12,519 nt of DNA from Bacillota bacterium (lineage in GTDB: Bacteria; Bacillota_E; Sulfobacillia; Sulfobacillales; Sulfobacillaceae). The stretch spans positions 1 to 12,519 of the forward strand of contig JAKADJ010000041.1 in the NCBI GenBank assembly GCA_021820645.1, in the 5' to 3' direction. The notes under the pieces were generated by a model, which was not told the origin of the DNA, searched no databases, and saw only the letters and a program-made list of their open reading frames with translations. The position numbers were made by a program, and so were the translations under genes. Positions 1 to 6,711 of the stretch are shown piece by piece; position 1 is the first letter of the stretch; every line of letters starts with the position of its first letter.

Positions 1-267
1 GGGGCAGAGGTCCGGGAGGTGGCGTTCCACAAATTTAGCCCGCAAGGGGTTAGTGGCGTGGTCGTCATTTCCGAATCACACCTGGCGGTGCATACCTGGC
101 CCGAACATGGGTATGCAGCGGTCGATGTGTTTACCTGTGGTGATTCTGTCAACCCCTGGGATGCCTGTAATTACATCGTCGAAAAGTTCGGCGCCCAAAA
201 TTTTACCGCCTCGGAGACACTCCGAGGCGTATTGGTAGAAACGGCGACCCAAAAGGCTGCGATTTGA
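1..267 (+). CDS. speD: S-adenosylmethionine decarboxylase proenzyme (5'-truncated)
   Basis: SpeD decarboxylates SAM to the aminopropyl donor for spermidine synthesis, in the cytoplasm. The reading frame is open from base 1, so the N-terminal third lies outside the window; the in-frame GTG at 19 is internal to the conserved sequence and is not the start. The visible part contains the self-cleavage site ISES|HLAVH. Processing between Glu and Ser turns that Ser into the pyruvoyl cofactor (Ser63 in Thermotoga numbering). Counting from it, the expected His68 and Cys83 (in VDVFTCG) fall at the right spacing, as does the upstream Ser55. The [15 protein letters not shown] block is typical of the bacterial class 1B enzyme. 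The C-terminal tail is short and unremarkable. Aminopropyl transfer downstream of SpeD yields MTA, which links it to the salvage genes in the same run. ndk follows after about 19 bases. Identification is firm; only the N-terminus is unseen. Confidence 0.95.
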   Translation, partial: GAEVREVAFHKFSPQGVSGVVVISESHLAVHTWPEHGYAAVDVFTCGDSVNPWDACNYIVEKFGAQNFTASETLRGVLVETATQKAAI

Positions 268-286
268 CGAACAGGGGGTTCTCTTG

Positions 287-700
287 GTGACCAGAACGTT
301 TGTAATGGTGAAGCCCGACGGAGTGCGGCGCGGGTTAGTCGGGGAGGTTATTCGTCGTTTTGAGCAGAAAGGCCTCACGCTCAAAGCGATGAAGCTCGTG
401 CATCTGACTGAAGAGCTGGCGGGTGCGCATTATGCCGAGCACGCATCGAAACCATTTTACGGGGACCTGATTACGTTTATTACGTCAGGTCCGGTGGTGC
501 CGATGATCTTAGAGGGACGGGAGGCCGTTGCGGTGGCGCGAGCTTTGATGGGAGCAACCGACCCGGCTAAGGCTGCCCCCGGCACCATTCGGGGCGACCT
601 CGGACTCGAGATCACGGAAAATATTGTGCATGGCTCGGACAGTCTCGAATCTGCCACGCGTGAGATGAGTCTTTACTTTTCTCCCGAAGAAATCCTATAA
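287..700 (+). CDS. ndk: Nucleoside diphosphate kinase
   Basis: NDK moves the terminal phosphate from NTPs to NDPs through a phosphohistidine intermediate and balances cytoplasmic nucleotide pools. The protein has the normal compact bacterial length (137-138 residues). Family marks are the N-terminal [19 protein letters not shown] with the catalytic Lys, the phosphate-binding TIRGDLG, and the active-site His in NIVHGSDS (about residue 115). The C-terminus ends in YFSPEEIL, as is usual. Two starts are possible: GTG at 287 lies 8 bases after the AGGGGG at 273-278, and the TTG at 284 only 5 bases after it. I prefer GTG 287. It sits between speD and a phosphoesterase gene 6 bases downstream, consistent with one transcript. 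No residue is missing and codon use matches the neighbours. Confidence 0.96.
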   Translation: MTRTFVMVKPDGVRRGLVGEVIRRFEQKGLTLKAMKLVHLTEELAGAHYAEHASKPFYGDLITFITSGPVVPMILEGREAVAVARALMGATDPAKAAPGTIRGDLGLEITENIVHGSDSLESATREMSLYFSPEEIL

Positions 701-706
701 GCCGCC

Positions 707-1498
707 ATGTGGGCAATCCTCCTAGGAATCCTGCTACTTGGCCTATACGGGTTTTTAATCGAGCCGCATTGGGTCAGTCTACATGAGATCCACCTGACGC
801 TACCCGCACTCGATGTCGAATTCGAAGGGTTTTCCATCCTCCACCTGTCAGATCTCCACGGACGGGTGGGGGTTTTTTCTAAGAAAAAGGTGCGCCAAGC
901 CTTAGAGTCTTGCGATCTCATTGCGCTCACGGGTGACCTCTACGCCCCGACCCTCAACCGGCAGCGTTTGAGAGACGTCTTAACCACGTGGGATCATGAT
1001 AAACTCTATTATGTCACCGGCAACCACGACTATCGGCAAGGGAGGCGTGACACCAGTCCCTGGGATCCGGGTTCGAGTTTACTGGACAATCGGGCAGTAG
1101 CCATTAGACGCCACCAAGCGGCCCTGTGGATCGCAGGGATTCCAGACCTCGGCAAAGGGTCACCGGACCTCGATGCGGTGCTAAAGTTAGTGCCGTCCGG
1201 CCCGGCTGCTATTTTGCTATCCCATCGACCGGACGGATGGCTACTCCCCGGCACCGAACGATTTCAAGTCGTGTTGAGTGGACACACCCACGGCGGTCAG
1301 GTGCGGCTTCCGGGCCTGGGCGCGGTGTTTCGCCATAACCAGGTGCCGGACCGCTTCGTGAGCGGACTATACCAAAAACCTGGACACCCTATCCTGATTA
1401 CGTCACGAGGTCTAGGCATGTCGGAGTTACCGGTACGGTTCATGGCGCGACCCGAAATTCTACGCATCATATTACATACCACTAACCAGTCATCATGA
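707..1498 (+). CDS. Membrane-anchored metallophosphoesterase (YkuE/YaeI-like)
   Basis: A calcineurin-like, two-metal phosphoesterase of 263 residues. Residues 1-18 (MWAILLGILLLGLYGFLI) form one hydrophobic segment, likely a membrane anchor or uncleaved signal. The five metal-site blocks follow in order: HLSDLH (Asp49, His51), TGDLY (Asp77), GNHD (Asn106, His107), LLSHRPD (His173) and SGHTHGGQ (His193, His195). The set is complete, so the enzyme should be active. Relatives such as YkuE/YaeI and LpxG-type proteins hydrolyse phosphodiester or lipid-phosphate bonds at the membrane. The substrate cannot be told from sequence, and an LPS-precursor role is unlikely in a Gram-positive cell. The ATG at 707 follows the ndk stop by 6 bases and has no good SD of its own, so translation is probably coupled to ndk. 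Its place among SAM-salvage genes may be incidental. Confidence 0.88.
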   Translation: MWAILLGILLLGLYGFLIEPHWVSLHEIHLTLPALDVEFEGFSILHLSDLHGRVGVFSKKKVRQALESCDLIALTGDLYAPTLNRQRLRDVLTTWDHDKLYYVTGNHDYRQGRRDTSPWDPGSSLLDNRAVAIRRHQAALWIAGIPDLGKGSPDLDAVLKLVPSGPAAILLSHRPDGWLLPGTERFQVVLSGHTHGGQVRLPGLGAVFRHNQVPDRFVSGLYQKPGHPILITSRGLGMSELPVRFMARPEILRIILHTTNQSS

Positions 1499-1529
1499 CG
1501 GAATAACCGTGGGCGAGGAGGATTTCATT

Positions 1530-2297
1530 ATGGTCATCGGCATCATTGGCGGAACCGGAGTCTACGACAAGAGCTGGCTCCAAAACGTCACAGAACATCT
1601 GGTGGACACCCCGTATGGTAAGACCCAGATTCTACAAGGCCAGTTGGATGGGGATGCACGGCCAGTATTCTTTATGAACCGCCATGGGTTAGACCACTCG
1701 ATGCCGCCCCACTTGGTGAATTATCGGGCTAATTTATTTGGCTTAAGGTCACTTGGGGTGGATCGCGTGGTGGCGACGGCGGCGGTGGGTTCGCTGAATC
1801 CGGGGTATGCACCGGGTACGTTGGTCCTCACCGACCAATTTTTGGACTTTACGAAAACCCGGGCTCACACCTTTCATCAAGGGGGACCTACCGGGGTGGT
1901 TCATACCGACATGACCGTACCTTACTGTCCTGCGATGAGCGACGTGCTAGAAGAAGTCGCCCGAGAAGTCGGGATCGCAGTCCACCGCGGCGGTGTCTAC
2001 GTGGCCACCGAGGGACCACGCTTCGAATCCCCAGCAGAAATCCGTGCCTACCGGATGCTCGGTGGCGATGTCGTCGGCATGACAGGGGTTCCCGAGGTCG
2101 TGTTAGCCCGCGAGCTCGGCCTTTGTTACAGCACACTAGCTCTTGTCACCAACTTCGCGGCCGGGATTAGCCAGGAGGCGCTAACCCATCAAGAAGTGCT
2201 GGACGTCATGGCGTCTAACGTGGCCCACCTACGCACTTTGTTACTGGATGCGGTGCCCCGACTCACCGTAGCCGGAAATTGCCGCTGTCAGCATTAA
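1530..2297 (+). CDS. MTA phosphorylase family, predicted 6-oxopurine type (methylthioinosine phosphorylase)
   Basis: A trimeric PNP/MTAP-family phosphorylase of 255 residues that splits purine (thio)nucleosides with phosphate, in the cytoplasm. The start is ATG 1530, placed by a strong GAGGAGG SD (1515-1521) 8 bases upstream; the in-frame GTG at 1509 lies upstream of that SD and is rejected. Family blocks: IIGGTGVYD near the N-terminus, FMNRHG and HLVNYRAN, TEGPRFESPAEIRAYR (about 161-175), and MTGVPEVVLARE (184-195). The base-recognition segment reads VTNFAAGIS (about 206-214). MTAPs that use adenine have an Asp pair here (TDYDCW in human). In the family, Asn/Ala at these positions marks a switch to 6-oxopurines, that is methylthioinosine, inosine or guanosine. 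With a deaminase two genes downstream, the likely reaction is methylthioinosine to hypoxanthine plus methylthioribose-1-phosphate. The family call is firm; the substrate is inferred. The Cys-rich end (CRCQH) is unusual but short. Confidence 0.9.
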   Translation: MVIGIIGGTGVYDKSWLQNVTEHLVDTPYGKTQILQGQLDGDARPVFFMNRHGLDHSMPPHLVNYRANLFGLRSLGVDRVVATAAVGSLNPGYAPGTLVLTDQFLDFTKTRAHTFHQGGPTGVVHTDMTVPYCPAMSDVLEEVAREVGIAVHRGGVYVATEGPRFESPAEIRAYRMLGGDVVGMTGVPEVVLARELGLCYSTLALVTNFAAGISQEALTHQEVLDVMASNVAHLRTLLLDAVPRLTVAGNCRCQH

Positions 2298-2318
2298 CTC
2301 AAAAAGGATGTGAACGCC

Positions 2319-3557
2319 ATGCCCTCACAAATCAAAGACGCCTCACTAGCCAGTTCAGGTCACGCCAAGCTCGACTGGGTTATCCCCAGAATGCCGGTTT
2401 TAGCGGAAATCCGCAAACGATACCAGGCCCAAAAGCCTCTAAGCGGAGAGCGGATCGCCATATCGCTGCACTTAGAAGCCAAAACCGCGGTACTGGCCCA
2501 AATTTTGCACGAAGGTGGGGCCGCGGTCGCCATCACCAGTTCCAATCCACTTACTGCTCAAGACGACGTGGCTGCCGCCCTGGTGGAGCGGGGGGTTGAA
2601 GTCCACGCTTGGCGCGGCACCAACGCAGACGATTTTGACCGACTGCATCAAGCGGTATTAGACATCGAACCAACCTTGATTATTGATGACGGGGGAGAAC
2701 TAACCGACCGGCTTCACCAGAGCCGTCGGGCGCTGGTGAAAAACATGCTGGGAGGCGCCGAAGAAACCACGACCGGAATTACTCGCCTCAAAGCGTTAGC
2801 CGCCGACGGGCGCCTGGCATATCCCATGGTCGCGGTTAACGACGCGGATATGAAACATCTCTTTGACAACCGCTATGGAACCGGTCAATCCACCTGGGAC
2901 GGCATAGTGCGGACCACCAATCTCGTCATCGCCGGGACCACGGTGGTTGTTGCGGGTTATGGTTGGTGTGGCAAGGGTGTCGCAGAACGAGCACGGGGAT
3001 TGGGTGCTCGGGTCATCGTCACAGAAATTAATCCCATCCGGGCCAACGAAGCCTTAATGGACGGTCATCAGGTGATGCGAATGCAAGACGCAGCTCCCCT
3101 GGGTGATTTTTTTGTGACTGTCACGGGAAATCGGGACGTGATTACGAAATCCCATTTCGCTGTGATGAAAGACGGGGCCGTGTTGGCCAACGCGGGGCAT
3201 TTTGATGTCGAGGTCGCGGTGGCCGAGTTACGAGATATGGCACAAGCGACGGTGGTTGGACGGAATCCTAGCATCGTCGGCTACCGCTTGAAGTCTGGGC
3301 GCGTCCTGTGGCTGCTTGCAGAGGGACGCCTGGTCAATCTAGCTGCCGGGGATGGTCATCCGGCCGAAATTATGGATCTGACTTTCGCACTCCAAGCGTT
3401 ATCGTTAGAGTGGTTACAAAGCTCTCCAAAAAATCCCGCGGTGTATCCGGTGGACCCGGCCATCGATGAGTGGGTGGCCACGATGCGACTATCCGCTTTA
3501 GGAATCCCGATCGATGCGTTGACGGCGGAACAAAAAAGCTATCTAGCAACCTGGTAA
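2319..3557 (+). CDS. ahcY: Adenosylhomocysteinase family; possibly S-inosylhomocysteine hydrolase
   Basis: An NAD-dependent hydrolase that reversibly splits a nucleosidyl-homocysteine, relieving inhibition of SAM-dependent methyltransferases. Seen (numbering from ATG 2319): IIDDGGE (about 121-127), EETTTG (148-153), Lys179 and Asp183 in the NDADMKHLFDN stretch, the Rossmann loop GYGWCGKG (213-220), GHFD (293-296) and LAEGRLVNLAAGDGHP near the end. All catalytic positions are kept. The protein (412 residues) ends at QKSYLATW and lacks the eukaryotic KPDHYRY tail. The base-binding segment is LHLEAKTA (50-57), where human SAHH has LHMTVETA, so Thr57 and Glu59 are replaced by Glu and Lys. This and NPLTAQDDVAAAL follow the archaeal/Thermotoga pattern, which includes the Methanocaldococcus enzyme specific for S-inosylhomocysteine. 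I place the start at ATG 2319, 10 bases after AAGGA; the in-frame GTG at 2310 is only one base from that SD. Neighbouring deaminase and oxopurine phosphorylase genes support an inosyl substrate. Confidence 0.92.
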   Translation: MPSQIKDASLASSGHAKLDWVIPRMPVLAEIRKRYQAQKPLSGERIAISLHLEAKTAVLAQILHEGGAAVAITSSNPLTAQDDVAAALVERGVEVHAWRGTNADDFDRLHQAVLDIEPTLIIDDGGELTDRLHQSRRALVKNMLGGAEETTTGITRLKALAADGRLAYPMVAVNDADMKHLFDNRYGTGQSTWDGIVRTTNLVIAGTTVVVAGYGWCGKGVAERARGLGARVIVTEINPIRANEALMDGHQVMRMQDAAPLGDFFVTVTGNRDVITKSHFAVMKDGAVLANAGHFDVEVAVAELRDMAQATVVGRNPSIVGYRLKSGRVLWLLAEGRLVNLAAGDGHPAEIMDLTFALQALSLEWLQSSPKNPAVYPVDPAIDEWVATMRLSALGIPIDALTAEQKSYLATW

Positions 3558-3582
3558 TTTCTTTTGAAAGGACGGTACTCAC

Positions 3583-4890
3583 TTGCGCTATCGTTTAGAA
3601 GCGGGCACCCTTATTGTGCCGGATGCGGACGGCTCGGTAATCCATTCGGGTCAGATTACGTGGCAAGATCACGAAATTGTTAGTGTGGGCCCAACCGATC
3701 CCAACGCCCCGGCGGTAGACCAGGTGATCCAGGTCCCCCAGGGGATCGTTATGCCCGGTCTTTACAATGGGCACAATCACGCGGCAATGACACTTTTGCG
3801 TGGGTATGCTGACGATAGCCCGTTCTTTGAATGGCTGCAACAACACATCTTACCCGCCGAATCCCGTCTCACCTCGGATGATATTTATTGGGGCACGCTC
3901 TTGGCGACGGCCGAGATGATTCGCTCTGGAACGGTGGGCTTCGCCGATATGTATTTCGAGGTCGACGCGGTGGCGGAGGCGGTGACCCGGTCCGGGTTAC
4001 GCGGATGGCTTTCTAGAGGACTGGTTGGGAATGAGGACCCCGGACTGAAAAAACTTCAGGACAGTGTGGATTGGGCGGCCCGTTGGCGCGGTCGCGCCGG
4101 CGGACGCATTGTCCCCATGTTGGGACCACACGCCCCCTATACCTGCAATCCCCAATATTTGCAAGAAGTGGCCAAGGCGGCGCAAGCTGAAAGCTTGGGA
4201 ATTCATATTCATCTCGCCGAAAGCCCTGACGAACTACGTCTTATGCAGGAACAGTATCATCGAACCCCGATTGAATTGGCCCTAGAAAGCGGACTCTTGG
4301 ACAATAGGGTCCTGATCGCGCATGGCATTCACTTGTCGGACCAGGACCTGGACCTCCTAGAGCACCAGCTTACGGGCGGGATTATTAGTTGTCCCGTCAG
4401 CAACGCCAAATTGGGCAACGGCATCTTAAGGCTTCAAGAGCTTCAAGCCCACCACATTCCGGTTGGCCTAGGTACGGACGGTGCCGCCTCTACCAATAGT
4501 TTAGACATGTTTTTAGAAATGAAGGCCATGGCCTGGATGCAAAAAGTCCGCTCAGGAGAACCGCATCGCTTCAAAGCGCGCGATGCGCTCGAGTTCGCGA
4601 CCGCGGCCACGGCCTCAATTCTCGGATTTAACGGTGGAGTCTTGGAGCCCGGTCGGCCTGCGGATTTTATCGTGGTCGATGGGGCGCGATCCCACCTCAC
4701 CCCTGAATGGGACGTGGTGGCCAATCTTGTGTATGCGGCCACCGGGGCGGATGTCAGCTATACGGTGGTGGCGGGGAAAATCTTGATGGCCGAAGGCATT
4801 ATCACCGCGTTCGATGAATCTGAAGTGCGCCGCGAGGTGACCGCACGTAGGGGTCGCTGGCGTCTGGAGGGTCTTGGCCGTGGACTTTGA
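3583..4890 (+). CDS. mtaD: 5-methylthioadenosine/S-adenosylhomocysteine deaminase-type amidohydrolase
   Basis: A cytoplasmic zinc amidohydrolase of 435 residues in the MtaD/TrzN-like group. It is expected to deaminate the adenine ring of MTA, SAH and perhaps 5'-deoxyadenosine, releasing ammonia. The metal and substrate residues are all visible: GHNH (His64, His66), Glu93 in ILPAES, GPHAPYTC (His183), HIHLAES (His208, His210, Glu213), IAHGIHL (His247), and Asp299 in GTDGAASTN. The TIM barrel is framed by the beta-sandwich strands typical of the superfamily (LPDADG-like start; PADFIVVDG and VVAGKILMAEG near the end). The length matches the family. The start is TTG 3583, 10 bases after GAAAGGA (3566-3572). 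The 3' end overlaps the thioesterase gene by 11 bases. Directly downstream of the SAHH-family gene and near the phosphorylase, it would supply inosyl substrates to both. Other deaminases of this superfamily (chlorohydrolases, guanine deaminase) are less likely. Confidence 0.88.
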   Translation: MRYRLEAGTLIVPDADGSVIHSGQITWQDHEIVSVGPTDPNAPAVDQVIQVPQGIVMPGLYNGHNHAAMTLLRGYADDSPFFEWLQQHILPAESRLTSDDIYWGTLLATAEMIRSGTVGFADMYFEVDAVAEAVTRSGLRGWLSRGLVGNEDPGLKKLQDSVDWAARWRGRAGGRIVPMLGPHAPYTCNPQYLQEVAKAAQAESLGIHIHLAESPDELRLMQEQYHRTPIELALESGLLDNRVLIAHGIHLSDQDLDLLEHQLTGGIISCPVSNAKLGNGILRLQELQAHHIPVGLGTDGAASTNSLDMFLEMKAMAWMQKVRSGEPHRFKARDALEFATAATASILGFNGGVLEPGRPADFIVVDGARSHLTPEWDVVANLVYAATGADVSYTVVAGKILMAEGIITAFDESEVRREVTARRGRWRLEGLGRGL

Positions 4891-5287
4891 TCTCAACGCA
4901 AACCCGTGCATCATTTGTAGTCCCGACCACCCCATTGGGATACGCGCCCACTTTAGTCCCGGAAAGGGCACCTCTCAGGCCACGGTAACCTTAGGTGATA
5001 CGTGGCAGGGCTTCGCTGGAATGGTGCAGGGCGGCATCATCACCGGACTTTTGGACGATGCGATGTGGTATGCCATCTATGGAACCCACCGAGTGGCCAC
5101 TGTCACCGCGGAAATCACGGTGCGGTTTATTCATCCGGTCCGTATTGGCGAGCCTTTAGAAGTAGCCGGTCATGTGGTCCGCTACCGTAGACGGCTAACG
5201 GACACGGCGGGCGAACTGATCCAAGACGGGCGGGTCTGCGCTGCGGCCACCGGTCGATTCATGCCCAAGATCGACATCGCACGATGA
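4880..5287 (+). CDS. PaaI-type hotdog-fold thioesterase
   Basis: A single hotdog domain of 135 residues, about the usual size for PaaI/4HBT acyl-CoA thioesterases, which hydrolyse acyl-CoA thioesters in the cytoplasm. The hot-dog helix is clear: GMVQGGIITGLLDDAMWYA (about 47-65), with the acidic residues Asp59/Asp60 where the catalytic Asp/Glu lies. The conserved His of HGG is replaced by Gln (VQGG). The N-terminal CIICSPDHPIGI resembles the C-x-x-C-G-P-x-NPIG signature of a PaaI subgroup and may bind metal or only shape the fold. The start is GTG 4880, with GGAGGG (4866-4871) 8 bases upstream inside the deaminase gene; the in-frame TTG at 4874 is too close to that SD. It overlaps the deaminase by 11 bases and the PHP gene by 4, so the three are probably translationally coupled. 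Its substrate, and why it belongs with purine salvage, are unknown. Confidence 0.85.
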   Translation: MDFDLNANPCIICSPDHPIGIRAHFSPGKGTSQATVTLGDTWQGFAGMVQGGIITGLLDDAMWYAIYGTHRVATVTAEITVRFIHPVRIGEPLEVAGHVVRYRRRLTDTAGELIQDGRVCAAATGRFMPKIDIAR

Positions 5288-6330
5288 ACCCCGGCTCGCC
5301 CTACTATGAATATAGTGCGGTCCTTCATGTCCATTCTCGGTATTCGGATGGCTTCGGCACCGTCAGCGAAATTCTTGACCAGGCTCAAGAGACTGAGGTT
5401 GACATTTTAGGCTTAACCGACCATGACACCCGGACTGCCGTCCAGGAGCCGGGAGAGGGCTATTACGGGCGCGTCATGCTCTTGGTCGGGGCCGAAATTA
5501 CGCCCCGGCAAAACCATTTACTAACTTGGTTTGCGGAGGAACTACCCCCGAACGATAGCCCTTGGCCCGCCATTGTAGAAGGGGTCGGGGCCCAAGGCGG
5601 CCTAAGTTTCGTGGCACACCCCAACGATCGCGGCAATCGGACCCTGAAATTGCCATCATACCGCTGGACCGAGCGTGAGACCAAAGGCGTTACGGGCATT
5701 GAGGTCTGGAACCATCTCTCGCATTGGAGTGACAGCGTCCGAAGCATCCCCAGTGGACTGTGGAACCTTTTTAATCCGTTTCGGTCGCTACGTAATGGCC
5801 CGCGAGTTGAGGACTTGGCGCTTTGGGACCAACTCTGCCAAGACGCTCGCACCGTAGGGATTGGCGGGGTCGACGCACACGCGGTGCCGGTACCCCGCAC
5901 CCCTTGGCAGGTATTCCCGTATCGGACAAGCTTCCAAGCCATCCGCACGCAGATCTACCTGCCAAAACCCTTGTCCCACGAATGGGGTGATGACACTCAA
6001 CTCGTCAAAACGGCACTTAAAGACGGCCATTGTGCCATCATGGCGGCGCATGTGGGTCGTGAAAAAGGATTCCGCTACTGGGCTGAACAACCTCAACACT
6101 CCGCGTTCATGGGAGACCGGATGCCGTGGCATCCAGACCTACGCCTACGCGGGTCTAGCCCTGTAAAAGCCACGTGGCGCCTCATTAAGAATGGCCAGCC
6201 TATATTCACCACAACGGGGCACATCTTGGACGTCGTGGCCAAGGAACCCGGGTGCTACCGCGTCGAGCTCTTTCGCGGTAAAAAGTCCCGCGCCTGGATC
6301 TACTCGAACCCACTTTACCTCGATCCTTAA
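5284..6330 (+). CDS. PHP-domain metallohydrolase (CehA/McbA-like)
   Basis: A 348-residue protein with an N-terminal PHP (polymerase and histidinol phosphatase) domain, a multi-metal phosphoesterase fold. Metal ligands visible in order: LHVHSRYSDG (His15, His17, Asp22), LTDHD (Asp46, His47), GAEIT (Glu71), VAHPND (His112) and GVDAHA (Asp197, His199). Residues 230-348 lack PHP motifs and look like a beta-rich C-terminal domain (KATWRLIKNGQPIF, CYRVELFR), as in the CehA/McbA group. No signal peptide is seen, so it is likely cytoplasmic. The start ATG overlaps the thioesterase stop (ATGA) and has no SD of its own, which implies coupled translation. Its stop codon interlocks with that of the convergent minus-strand gene. 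Substrate unknown: phosphate esters or amide/carbamate bonds are both possible. In this operon it might act on a nucleoside- or ribose-phosphate salvage product, but that is only inference. Confidence 0.82.
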   Translation: MNPGSPYYEYSAVLHVHSRYSDGFGTVSEILDQAQETEVDILGLTDHDTRTAVQEPGEGYYGRVMLLVGAEITPRQNHLLTWFAEELPPNDSPWPAIVEGVGAQGGLSFVAHPNDRGNRTLKLPSYRWTERETKGVTGIEVWNHLSHWSDSVRSIPSGLWNLFNPFRSLRNGPRVEDLALWDQLCQDARTVGIGGVDAHAVPVPRTPWQVFPYRTSFQAIRTQIYLPKPLSHEWGDDTQLVKTALKDGHCAIMAAHVGREKGFRYWAEQPQHSAFMGDRMPWHPDLRLRGSSPVKATWRLIKNGQPIFTTTGHILDVVAKEPGCYRVELFRGKKSRAWIYSNPLYLDP

Positions 6331-6659
6331 AGCTGACCCCCATGGTGCTGGATCATCTCGGCAGCCTCGTGTGCCCGGTCTTGGGGGACCACCGCCGTTA
6401 AGAGCCAGTCCTCCCCGCCCAGAAGATCTTGGTTACCCCAGGCGGATGCAGCGGTCCATTTGTCGTCGAGGCGGTCTATGTCGTATCCATAACGACCCCA
6501 TTCGACCAGGGGGCTCAGGTTCTCCAATTGCGAGCTTCCCGCGGATGGAATATTATCTATTTGCACAATGTCAAACCCTTGGGCACGTAAGGCATCGCGA
6601 CAGGCTTGAGCTTTTTCCAACAAAGCGAAGCGAGCCAGTAGATTTTTTTGGTTAGACAT
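6327..6659 (-). CDS. Hypothetical protein of 110 residues
   Basis: I do not recognise this protein. It is accepted as a real gene because its ATG (6657-6659) is preceded, 7 bases upstream, by an excellent SD, TGAGGAGGG (complement of 6667-6675), and because the frame gives a balanced soluble protein. The N-terminal part (KNLLARFALLEKAQACRDAL, then RAQGFDIVQIDNI) and the C-terminal part (EDWLLTAVVPQDRAHEAAEMIQHHGGQL) each suggest a strand-helix-strand unit. A ferredoxin-like two-unit fold is therefore plausible, similar in general shape to small Firmicute stress proteins. A middle segment (WGRYGYDIDRLDDKW) is rich in aromatic and acidic residues. There is one Cys (20), no signal peptide and no membrane helix. 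It is the only gene on this strand. It is transcribed towards the PHP gene, and the two stop codons share TTAA at 6327-6330. No function is proposed. Confidence 0.75.
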   Translation of the reverse strand: MSNQKNLLARFALLEKAQACRDALRAQGFDIVQIDNIPSAGSSQLENLSPLVEWGRYGYDIDRLDDKWTAASAWGNQDLLGGEDWLLTAVVPQDRAHEAAEMIQHHGGQL

Positions 6660-6672
6660 GGAGGTTCCCTCC
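6660..6672 (-). promoter_or_regulatory. Hairpin covering the SD of the minus-strand gene
   Basis: On the minus strand the leader reads GGAGGGAACCTCC immediately before the ATG. GGAGG (the SD core) can pair with CCTCC across a GAA loop, giving five base pairs, four of them G-C. Folded, it would hide the ribosome binding site. Whether it forms in the cell or controls translation is inference. Confidence 0.35.
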
Positions 6673-6711
6673 TCAGTTAGCGAATAGCCCTAAGATGTCC
6701 GATGCCCTAGG

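Noticed and set aside
19..267. GTG at 19 as the start of speD
   Set aside because: Upstream residues GAEVRE are themselves conserved in SpeD, so the gene begins before the window and this GTG encodes an internal Val.
1509..1529. Seven-residue N-terminal extension of the phosphorylase from GTG 1509
   Set aside because: It would contain the GAGGAGG SD within the coding sequence; ATG 1530 is correctly spaced and gives the family N-terminus.
1..1529. SAM- or SAH-responsive riboswitch for the salvage operon
   Set aside because: The operon start is outside the window and the internal gaps (6-31 bases) are too short to hold an aptamer.
2279..2599. 106-codon + strand frame at the start of the SAHH-family gene
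   Set aside because: It is an out-of-frame shadow with low-complexity Arg/Gly/Gln composition that ends inside a conserved enzyme.
5463..5948. 161-codon minus-strand frame inside the PHP gene
   Set aside because: It is antisense to a conserved metal-binding domain and its translation has no recognisable motif or SD.
6191..6655. 154-codon + strand frame overlapping the PHP gene end and lying antisense to the 110-residue gene
   Set aside because: It is rich in Arg, Pro and Ser with no domain or SD, while the PHP frame and the minus-strand frame both have clear coding signs.
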